From contig SKHV01000171.1 of assembly GCA_007116765.1 (NCBI GenBank), forward strand, positions 1 to 5,504: a DNA stretch of 5,504 nt, given 5' to 3'. The position numbers and the translations under genes are program-made. The notes under the pieces were generated by a model, which was given only the letters and a program-made list of their open reading frames with translations, did no database searches and was not told the DNA's origin. This document shows, one piece after another, positions 1-5,504 of the stretch; position 1 is the first letter of the stretch; every line of letters begins with the position of its first letter. This DNA is from Prolixibacteraceae bacterium (GTDB lineage: Bacteria; Bacteroidota; Bacteroidia; Bacteroidales; Prolixibacteraceae).

Positions 1-40
1 AGAAATAAAAAAACGGGACAGCAAATCCCGTTTTTTTATT
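1..40 (-). terminator. Intrinsic (rho-independent) terminator downstream of cas2, probably bidirectional
   Basis: A perfect inverted repeat has arms at 4-18 and 26-40 around a 7-base loop. Its GC core is CGGGA/TCCCG, flanked by seven A on one side and seven T on the other. Read on the minus strand this gives a stem followed by a U-run, about 85 bases after the cas2 stop, so it should end the cas9-RAYT-cas1-cas2 transcript. Because the A and T runs are symmetrical, it could also stop transcription arriving on the plus strand from the left. It argues against a further co-transcribed cas gene such as csn2 or cas4 beyond cas2. Confidence 0.88.
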
Positions 41-123
41 CTCATTGATGCTTTTTGAATTGCTACTTTATTTTTCGATTAATCAAAAAATAAACGTTTT
101 ATCAAACTTTCGACTCCAATATT

Positions 124-462
124 CTAAAACAATTGCAATTGTTGTACTGTTTCCGGTTTTTTTGTTTCCTGCCTGCTGTAAAACAACTCCATCATCCCAA
201 ATTGTTTATCGGTGATGCTCAAAATACCGACATGGCCGTATTCGGGCAGCATACTTTTTACCCGTTTTATATGCACCTCGGCATTTTCGCGGCTTGGACA
301 ATTACGCAGATAAATTGAAAACTGAAACATGGAAAAACCATCGTTCAGCAATTCCTTGCGGAACCGGGCAGCTGCTTTGCGCTGCTTCTTGGTCTCGGTT
401 GGCATGTCGAAAAATACGAGTACCCACATAATGCGATATTGATTTAATGCTTCGTACGACAT
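124..462 (-). CDS. cas2: CRISPR-associated endoribonuclease/adaptation protein Cas2
   Basis: Cas2 is the small dimeric, ferredoxin-fold partner that bridges two Cas1 dimers in the spacer-integration complex. From the ATG at 462 the protein is 112 residues, a normal length for type II Cas2. It opens with a hydrophobic beta strand and the motif VFFDMPTET, whose Asp is the conserved metal-site residue, followed by a basic helix (KKQRKAAARFRKELL), the segment GFSMFQFSIYLRNC, and an AEVHIKRVKSMLP helix. The tail ends in QQLQLF, a C-terminal pattern I associate with Bacteroidota II-C Cas2. An in-frame TTG at 480 would add six residues, but they fall in a 7-base tandem repeat and have no ribosome-binding site, so I prefer the ATG at 462. 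The gene follows cas1 with an 89-base gap and is followed by the terminator. Family assignment is firm; nuclease activity is not shown by sequence. Confidence 0.96.
   Translation of the reverse strand: MSYEALNQYRIMWVLVFFDMPTETKKQRKAAARFRKELLNDGFSMFQFSIYLRNCPSRENAEVHIKRVKSMLPEYGHVGILSITDKQFGMMELFYSRQETKKPETVQQLQLF
128..143. repeat. Perfect 16-bp palindrome at the 3' end of cas2
   Basis: AACAATTGCAATTGTT is its own reverse complement and covers the last codons of cas2 (the QQLQL part of the tail). With no loop and only two G/C positions it is a weak hairpin. It is explained at least partly by Gln/Leu codons of the conserved C-terminal tail, so I attach no function to it. Confidence 0.5.
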
Positions 463-464
463 AT

Positions 465-492
465 AATAGTCATTGGTCAATAGTCATTAGAG
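465..492. repeat. Degenerate 7-base tandem repeat at the cas2 start
   Basis: The plus strand reads as four consecutive 7-base units: AATAGTC, ATTGGTC, AATAGTC, ATTAGAG. Units one and three are identical, giving a 10-base direct repeat (AATAGTCATT) at 465-474 and 479-488. It lies directly upstream of the cas2 ATG at 462 and contains the alternative TTG start at 480. Such short units can change in copy number by slippage, which would alter the cas2 leader; this effect is inferred. Confidence 0.6.
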
Positions 493-551
493 AACATTTA
501 TTCTTGTATCGGGTGGGTTTGTTTTAAAGGAAGGAGCAAGACGTTTAAGGT

Positions 552-1451
552 TTATGCAAAATCGGGATAGATAATTTTTCGGCGTTTGCCTTCGAAACAT
601 TCTGACAGCGAATGGGTGGTGCGCGCCAAACCCACCATCAAGGGGCTTTTCTTACCCTCAATTTGAATATCGACGGCAGCAATGCTCAACAAGCTGGCTT
701 TGTGATCGCGGGTAATCTCGTCATCGGTAATCGTTTCGTCAAGCACCATTTTATATACCAGCCAATCGCAAAAGGGGCGATAAGGTTCCATAATGTCATC
801 GGCCAGGCAATAGGCGTTGTACTTGTTGCTGTGATGAATACCCAAGGTTGGTAACAGTCCGCTACCCACTAAGCCACGTGCCACAATGGCACGCAATATA
901 GCATAGCAATAGTTGAGGTGCGGGTTGGGAAAACTGCCGTACCTGTCACGCGTAAATTCAATATTATCGAACAATAGTTTCCAATAAACCGATGCTGCAC
1001 GCCCTTCCACGTTGTCGGGGTCGCCGCTTTGAATTTGAGGTACAAGTGCCAATAGCCGCTTGTTTTCGATACCTGCTAATTGCAGGACTATGGCCTGATT
1101 TTCGATTTTGGCTTTTACTGTTTGCGACCAAAGGTTTTTTTTCAAGGGCTCGGAGGCATCAATTTGGTAGCGAAAACGTTCAGACTGTATGCTGTTGCCA
1201 TCGAGCGGGAGCATGAGGCCAACAGGCAAATGTTTTTCGTCGCAACTGATAATGGCTGTGTTGCGCTCGAGCAAGGCTGCCATAAGTGCGTGGGTGAGGG
1301 TTATTTGCGGATTATCGAGCAACACCACGCCAATATCTTCAATAGGGCTCGAACCTATCTCACTGTTGTCGGTAGGGTTGATAACTTTCAGCTGTTGCTG
1401 ATTTTTATGTAGATAGGCAGGATTACCAAAGTAAAGTGTTCGTTTTATCAT
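552..1451 (-). CDS. cas1: CRISPR-associated endonuclease Cas1 (type II)
   Basis: Cas1 is the metal-dependent integrase that joins prespacers to the leader end of the CRISPR array, acting with Cas2. The 299-residue protein has the usual type II length. Residues 1-~90 form the N-terminal beta domain (IEDIGVVLLDNPQITLT). The helical catalytic domain carries NVEGRAASVYW with Glu149, then LPTLGIHHSNKYNAYCLADD with His206/His207, and DDIMEPYRP with Asp218/Asp219 and Glu222. By analogy with Streptococcus Cas1 (Glu, His, Glu), the triad is probably Glu149, His207 and Glu222. No key residue is missing. The ATG at 1451 overlaps the TAA of the upstream transposase gene by one base (TAATG), which makes translational coupling likely; no Shine-Dalgarno sequence is visible. 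cas2 follows after 89 bases. The sampled GC content (about 47-57%) is much higher than in cas9. Confidence 0.98.
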   Translation of the reverse strand: MIKRTLYFGNPAYLHKNQQQLKVINPTDNSEIGSSPIEDIGVVLLDNPQITLTHALMAALLERNTAIISCDEKHLPVGLMLPLDGNSIQSERFRYQIDASEPLKKNLWSQTVKAKIENQAIVLQLAGIENKRLLALVPQIQSGDPDNVEGRAASVYWKLLFDNIEFTRDRYGSFPNPHLNYCYAILRAIVARGLVGSGLLPTLGIHHSNKYNAYCLADDIMEPYRPFCDWLVYKMVLDETITDDEITRDHKASLLSIAAVDIQIEGKKSPLMVGLARTTHSLSECFEGKRRKIIYPDFA

Positions 1452-2077
1452 TATTCGATAATTAGATTTTTAATTTCGTCCAAATCGATAGTCCGGTTGT
1501 GATAATCGAGGTAATTATCTTTGTTGTTGAACCATTCAATTACGGCTTCTTTTTGAAGCTTCGTGGGGCGCGATTTCATGATACGTTGGTAGCTGCTCCA
1601 CGTATAATGCCTGAAATCGTCGCATATTCCGTGTTTTTGGGGGTTGGTATGAATATAATGTACTAGGTTTACAAGCTGCTGCACCGTTGAAACTTCGAGG
1701 CGCTTAAAAGGTTTCATGAATAAACTTCCCGAGCGTTTTTGCTGTATGTTAATAGCTTGTGAATAGGCAGTAAACAAGCGTTGAAAAGCCTTGCTTCCCG
1801 GGTTCGATTTTTTATTGATTTCACCCGTGGATTTACCGGTTTCACCCGTGGGTGAAACCGGTAAAAACGACTTGGTTCGTATAAGCAAATGAAAATGATT
1901 GGGCAGCAAGCAATAGGCGTAGGTTTCGGCATGCGGATCGAGGTATTCGGCATAAAGCCTGAGAAAATACTCGTAGTTGGCCGCCGTGTAAAACAGGTTT
2001 TCACGATTGTTGCCCCGATTCCATATATGGTAAAACCTATCGGGCAATATAGGTATGCGGTAGTTTTTTCCGGGCAT
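1451..2077 (-). CDS. REP-associated tyrosine transposase (RAYT), Y1/HUH superfamily, inside the cas operon
   Basis: RAYTs are single-strand DNA nucleases related to IS200/IS605 TnpA that nick and join REP palindromes through a 5'-phosphotyrosine. The 208-residue protein starts with the family's RFYHIWNRGNNRENLFY segment. The HUH motif is PNHFHLLIR (His61, His63; codons 1889-1897), and the likely nucleophile is Tyr105 in LFTAYSQAIN (codon 1763-1765), followed by RSGSLFMKPFKR, the conserved YIHTNP (141-146) and YTWSSY (158-163). The catalytic core looks complete and the frame is unbroken. Residues 71-87 (PVSPTGETGKSTGE region) are low-complexity and encoded by a palindrome and a direct repeat, probably an insertion into a variable linker. 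The gene starts 89 bases after cas9 and its stop overlaps the cas1 ATG. No second orf (TnpB) and no clear IS200-type ends are seen. The family call is strong; any role in CRISPR adaptation is unproven. Confidence 0.95.
   Translation of the reverse strand: MPGKNYRIPILPDRFYHIWNRGNNRENLFYTAANYEYFLRLYAEYLDPHAETYAYCLLPNHFHLLIRTKSFLPVSPTGETGKSTGEINKKSNPGSKAFQRLFTAYSQAINIQQKRSGSLFMKPFKRLEVSTVQQLVNLVHYIHTNPQKHGICDDFRHYTWSSYQRIMKSRPTKLQKEAVIEWFNNKDNYLDYHNRTIDLDEIKNLIIE
1819..1851. repeat. 12-bp direct repeat, 21-base period, in the RAYT gene
   Basis: TTTCACCCGTGG occurs at 1819-1830 and again at 1840-1851. The second copy forms the centre of the adjacent palindrome. In the protein the pair gives the near-repeat SPTGETG/STGE. 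The arrangement looks like a partial duplication of the palindromic element, and the 21-base period keeps the reading frame. Confidence 0.8.
1832..1865. repeat. Perfect 34-bp REP-like palindrome inside the RAYT coding sequence
   Basis: The left arm TTTACCGGTTTCACCC (1832-1847) and right arm GGGTGAAACCGGTAAA (1850-1865) are exact reverse complements, 16 bases each, separated by only GT. It encodes residues 71-82 of the transposase, in the linker between the HUH motif and the catalytic tyrosine. A palindrome of this strength is far beyond what codon use would give by chance. Its size and shape recall the REP palindromes handled by RAYT enzymes, although I see no GTAG-type guide tetranucleotide next to it. 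It is not a terminator, because no adequate T-run follows on either strand. Confidence 0.9.
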
Positions 2078-2166
2078 AATTCGTCTTGTTTATTTATATT
2101 CAAACGCTTACAGGCATAACAGCCTCTCTCCTAAGTCACGGGATGCAACTTATATACCTGCTGTAT
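2078..2166. other. 89-bp spacer between cas9 and the RAYT gene
   Basis: This is the only gap between cas9 and the downstream genes, and it coincides with the step in base composition. It holds a weak short inverted repeat (AGGC at 2112-2115, GCCT at 2122-2125) and an AT-rich stretch just before the RAYT ATG. I see no terminator for cas9 and no convincing promoter of the Bacteroidota type (TAnnTTTG) at a proper distance, so read-through from cas9 into the RAYT gene is plausible. No transposon end or target duplication is recognised. Confidence 0.5.
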
Positions 2167-5100
2167 TTAATTTATTTTTGAAATATTCCCCAACCTATCT
2201 GCTTTAATTTTCCAACAAACAGATTTTATTTGAACATCATCTAAAGAGTTTTGATTCTTTGACTGGGGACTTCCAACTCCTAATTCATTTTGAATTGGCA
2301 AGCTCAGTCCAATCTTATCTTGATCTTTCTTTGAAACATTAAAAAGCAATGATGCAACATTTGCAGGCACAAAATTCATAGTAGTTCCACTACCATCAGT
2401 AAATCTATATATTCTTGCAATTTGCTTGGATGTTAGATTAGTAAAATCAACAAAAAGAAGATTCTCCAATTCCTCGGCCGTCGGAACATAAACCAAATCA
2501 TTTGGATTTAGCACAAATATTAATTTATAATCTGGATCGTCAGGATGAACAGGAGGACAAGGTTCACAAACATCTTTTAGATTGAATATGGACTCCCTTA
2601 GCGTTGGGACATAAAATTTTCTCTCTTTCTCTTTTTGATATACTCCACAGAACGCATTGCTCCCACCAGCAGTAGCAACATATTTTGAAGTCTTTGCACC
2701 TTCCTCAGATACGGGAAATTTGGTTCCCATTGCATCAGCCATTCTTACTTTAAAAATTGGCTGATGTGGTTTTCCATTGTTTAATGATTTAATATTCTGG
2801 TTCAATTCTTTTATTCCTTCTTGTGAAAAAGCCAAAGTTTGCGGAGCTATCGCATTGCCATCTGCATCAACTTTATCTTTATAGTTTTCAAGATGATTAA
2901 TTAGAATTTCCTGAATGCCTGTATCGGTAATTGATTCTATCGCTTTTAAGATTTTGTCAGACGAAGCCAAAGAGGTCAACTCATTTCCAAATCTTGATGC
3001 AACAAATTTTGCATAAACCCTAACTTTAGGATATTCGGGCTCTAACAATCCAATTATATTATCATTCGATAGTCTTTGTTCTCTATAAACTCGGATTCTT
3101 TCAGCAACATCTTTTTCAAAGAAATCAAAACGTTCCACAAGAGCTGTTCTTAAATCAACTTCAATCACATTTTTATTGGTCTTTTCATTGTTTTGAAGCT
3201 TAACTTTTCCGTAAAAAGTATCTAAATGCAACGCTTGACGTACATTGTATTTCGTTTTTGTTTCCAGATTTTCTTCTTTGTGAATATCAATCTGTCCATT
3301 TTCATTATACTTGAGATACTTGTTCCAGCGCTGCCGAATTATACGGTTCTTTTGCTTGAAACTTGCAACAGTATTTTCAAGTGCTTCTTTAGCAATAACT
3401 TTGAATATTTTGCTTTTGCTATTTTTATACTGATATTCAAATTCTATAATTCCATCGGCAGTTTTTGTTTGTGCAGGTGGTAAAAAGTACCATTGTTTTT
3501 CATCGTTAAAACCACGACGAGAATTGGTCAAAATATATTTCAACCCTTTTCGGGTATTCAATTTTTGTTCATCATTTTCATCCTGAGAAGAAATGTTGTT
3601 AAGGTATTGTACATGCTCCTCACTTGTCAAAGCAATCACCAAAGCATCCATTGCATGGTGACGATGATCGATTCTTTTGGAATTAAAGTTCTTCCTAATC
3701 TCTTCTGGAACATCATTCACAAAAACATCGTGACCTTCAATTTTTCTGTATCTTCCAAATAGATTGGATTTTGTTAACTCATTTAACCTTTTAAATCGGG
3801 GTGAAGTTAAGTTGTTCCAAGCATCGTTAAGCTTCCAATGCCTTTTCAATTCTGAAGTAATTGTACCATTCGTTGCCAACACATTTTTTGAACGATACGT
3901 ATCTTCATCCTGTTCTCTAACAATATTACTCAATAGTTTCATCGCCATTTTAGAAATGTACTGCATGTTAACTTTTTGACTATTGGTAAAATCATCAGGA
4001 ATATCTTTGCTTAAAAGAATCTCTTTTTTCTTGCCAGTAAAATTTTGATTCACTAATTTCTCGTATCTATCCAAACTGAGAATTTTAAGTTTTGTATTAT
4101 GGGCGGCACAAAATATTTCTTTCTCATTTGCGCCTAAAATAAAACCATAACCTGTATTTGATCCTTTAACTTTGTTGATCTCTGTTTCACAGATTACTTT
4201 GTTTGTCAAAGCATTTAAAGTAATCCTCTCTTGAGGGAAGACATGTTCTATTTCGTATTTTTTTCTGTCAAATAAATCTGACAATTTTATGGTCATACCG
4301 GTATAAGGTGATTGATACCTCTGGTCTAACCAAAGCTTATAGCGTTCAAAATCACTCCGACTAACTTTCGATATATCTTTAGTGGTTATTTCTTTAATTT
4401 GCTTTTTTGATATTTTACCTTCGGGTAAATTGTACTCAGTGGCATCCTTGTCAAATTCAATAGATGACAGCAATCCTTGTTCTAAAATTCGAAGTTTTTC
4501 TTGCTGAAAAGGGGATTTAACTTCAAGAGAAGTATTTTCTTTCTTAAGCTCTTTTAATATTTCAATAATGCGTTCGTTAGCTTTTCTGTTCTCCTTATTA
4601 TTTTTATCATCCCTATCTTTCTGTTTGCTGTTCTTTTTCATTTCTCGTCCAAGTTCAATATGGATCCGATCAAATAATTTGGCATAAATGAAATTACCAT
4701 TTTCATCTTCACCATAATAATTCCATATATCTTTAACCAAATGGAGGGTTTCTACAAGCACTTTTTCGACTACAGGATTGTTCAACGAATGCTGTTTGAA
4801 CTCATTCTTAAGATATTGTTCTATATCATAAGGAGAATTCCAAAACTCTACTTCGCCAACTTCAGAATATCGTCCATAAACAAGATAACAAGCACTTGAC
4901 ACCCACAATCCCTGAAAATCGACCAATTCACCGTTAATGTTCTCTTTTTCGGTTACTTTCTTGATTATTTCGTCAGGTAAATCTTTCTTAAGGTTTTTCT
5001 CTACTTCTTTCACATTCCAATATTTCCCTAATCTTAAAAATGGAAGAAGCTTCTTAATTGCTTTTTCAGAATATGTTCCATAATCATTAGGGTAGCCACC

Positions 5101-5504
5101 AAATGAGCTAAAGTTTTTCACTAACTCAGGAAGAAAATCTTTTGATAACCCCGTCTTTTCCAATAATCGTTCGAATAAACCATTCAACCCTTTATAAAAT
5201 TCTTCTTTTCTTTTTACAGAATAGAAAAAATGCCATAGTTTATACTCTGTTTCAGTACACAGGAACGATTTGTAATCAAAACCATTAATACGCTTGGTTC
5301 TTAATATATATTCATGTCTTGTGGTATTACAAGGCTCTTTATCTGATGCAAAATTCCATTTGTAGAAGTCTGCCTTTATTGTTTTGTCATTGAATGCTTT
5401 GCTCAAAAAAATCAAAATATTTTTCTCTGTAACAAAGTCTTTATCGTTGAGATAATCAAATAGTTTTTCTTTGATCTCCTTTGATCCAAGGAATTGATTC
5501 GTTA
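2167..5504 (-). CDS. cas9: CRISPR-associated endonuclease Cas9 (type II-C-like), N-terminus cut by window edge
   Basis: Cas9 is the RNA-guided DNA endonuclease of the system. The frame is open to the window edge: 1111 complete codons are visible, numbered here from the first complete codon (5500-5502). The TTG at 5415 is an internal codon, not the start. Residues 1-~270 belong to the REC lobe. RuvC-II is IHIELGRE with Glu283 (codon 4654-4656), followed by a Lys/Asn-rich linker. HNH is YEIEHVFPQ with His420 (4243-4245), Asn434 and Asn443; the spacings of 14 and 23 residues equal those of Streptococcus pyogenes His840, Asn854 and Asn863. RuvC-III is HHAMDA with His616 and Asp619. The WED and PAM-interacting region fills the last ~400 residues and includes SGTTMNFVPANVASLLF. 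RuvC-I and the arginine-rich bridge helix must lie beyond 5504. Glu replaces the Asp before the HNH His. GC content is near 30%, well below that of the following genes. No frameshift or missing visible catalytic residue. Confidence 0.98.
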   Translation of the reverse strand, partial: TNQFLGSKEIKEKLFDYLNDKDFVTEKNILIFLSKAFNDKTIKADFYKWNFASDKEPCNTTRHEYILRTKRINGFDYKSFLCTETEYKLWHFFYSVKRKEEFYKGLNGLFERLLEKTGLSKDFLPELVKNFSSFGGYPNDYGTYSEKAIKKLLPFLRLGKYWNVKEVEKNLKKDLPDEIIKKVTEKENINGELVDFQGLWVSSACYLVYGRYSEVGEVEFWNSPYDIEQYLKNEFKQHSLNNPVVEKVLVETLHLVKDIWNYYGEDENGNFIYAKLFDRIHIELGREMKKNSKQKDRDDKNNKENRKANERIIEILKELKKENTSLEVKSPFQQEKLRILEQGLLSSIEFDKDATEYNLPEGKISKKQIKEITTKDISKVSRSDFERYKLWLDQRYQSPYTGMTIKLSDLFDRKKYEIEHVFPQERITLNALTNKVICETEINKVKGSNTGYGFILGANEKEIFCAAHNTKLKILSLDRYEKLVNQNFTGKKKEILLSKDIPDDFTNSQKVNMQYISKMAMKLLSNIVREQDEDTYRSKNVLATNGTITSELKRHWKLNDAWNNLTSPRFKRLNELTKSNLFGRYRKIEGHDVFVNDVPEEIRKNFNSKRIDHRHHAMDALVIALTSEEHVQYLNNISSQDENDEQKLNTRKGLKYILTNSRRGFNDEKQWYFLPPAQTKTADGIIEFEYQYKNSKSKIFKVIAKEALENTVASFKQKNRIIRQRWNKYLKYNENGQIDIHKEENLETKTKYNVRQALHLDTFYGKVKLQNNEKTNKNVIEVDLRTALVERFDFFEKDVAERIRVYREQRLSNDNIIGLLEPEYPKVRVYAKFVASRFGNELTSLASSDKILKAIESITDTGIQEILINHLENYKDKVDADGNAIAPQTLAFSQEGIKELNQNIKSLNNGKPHQPIFKVRMADAMGTKFPVSEEGAKTSKYVATAGGSNAFCGVYQKEKERKFYVPTLRESIFNLKDVCEPCPPVHPDDPDYKLIFVLNPNDLVYVPTAEELENLLFVDFTNLTSKQIARIYRFTDGSGTTMNFVPANVASLLFNVSKKDQDKIGLSLPIQNELGVGSPQSKNQNSLDDVQIKSVCWKIKADRLGNISKIN

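Noticed and set aside
133..318. Plus-strand open frames opposite cas2, cas1, the RAYT gene and cas9 (for example 133-318, 612-854, 1080-1412, 3226-3483)
   Set aside because: All lie antisense to well-supported genes, have no recognisable protein features, and have no promoter or ribosome-binding site that I can support.
604..645. Inverted-looking TGGGT...ACCCA segment near the 3' end of cas1
   Set aside because: The arms are only about five bases with a long loop and lie inside well-conserved coding sequence.
1471..2085. Similar short sequences TAATTTCGTC (1471-1480) and TAATTCGTC (2077-2085) as possible duplication flanks of a transposon
   Set aside because: They are imperfect, one lies within the RAYT coding end and the other at its start codon, and Y1 transposases do not make target-site duplications.
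1714..2103. 129-residue open frame on the minus strand overlapping the RAYT gene
   Set aside because: It is a shadow in another frame of the RAYT gene. It shows no domain of its own, and its Pro/Val/Lys repeat is just the palindrome read in a different frame.
2099..2160. Possible Bacteroidota promoter (TTG...TTTG elements) for the RAYT-cas1-cas2 block in the cas9/RAYT spacer
   Set aside because: A TTTG-like element is present, but its spacing to the TA dinucleotide does not fit TAnnTTTG, and the -33 element is only a bare TTG. The match is not better than chance in AT-rich DNA.
5413..5415. TTG at 5415 as the cas9 start codon
   Set aside because: The frame stays open upstream to the window edge (29 further codons), and a start here would remove RuvC-I, the bridge helix and much of the REC lobe. 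It is an internal Leu codon of a gene cut by the window.

Overview
The window is the 3' part of a type II CRISPR-Cas locus, most likely subtype II-C, from a member of the Bacteroidota. All four genes lie on the minus strand, so transcription runs from high to low coordinates: cas9 (5' end cut off by the window edge), a gene for a Y1/HUH tyrosine transposase of the REP-associated (RAYT, IS200-like) family, cas1, cas2, and then a strong intrinsic terminator at the left edge. The phylum call rests on the resemblance of the Cas1, Cas2 and Cas9 proteins to Bacteroidota II-C proteins as I remember them, on AT-rich start regions without clear Shine-Dalgarno sequences, and on the Bacteroidota-type RAYT. 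It is an inference, not a database result.

Layout: 1-40 terminator hairpin; 124-462 cas2; about 465-492 a degenerate 7-base tandem repeat at the cas2 start; 552-1451 cas1; 1451-2077 RAYT gene, whose TAA stop overlaps the cas1 ATG by one base; 1832-1865 a perfect 34-bp palindrome inside the RAYT gene; 2078-2166 an 89-base spacer; 2167-5504 cas9, open to the window edge. No intergenic stretch exceeds 125 bases. No CRISPR repeat array and no recognisable tracrRNA gene lie in the window.

The Cas9 part keeps the RuvC-II glutamate, the HNH His/Asn/Asn set and the RuvC-III His/Asp pair, so it looks like an active effector. RuvC-I and the bridge helix would be beyond 5504. Cas1 and Cas2 keep their expected active-site motifs and should form the spacer-integration complex. 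No csn2 or cas4 is seen, and the terminator right after cas2 suggests nothing else is co-transcribed, which fits II-C.

Three points deserve attention. First, a transposase gene with an apparently intact catalytic core sits in frame with operon logic between cas9 and cas1 and is stop-start coupled to cas1. Second, that gene carries, between its HUH motif and its catalytic tyrosine, a perfect REP-like palindrome of the kind such enzymes act on. Third, base composition changes sharply at the cas9/RAYT spacer (roughly 30% GC in sampled cas9 lines against mostly 43-57% in sampled lines of RAYT, cas1 and cas2), which suggests a mosaic locus whose effector and adaptation modules have different histories.
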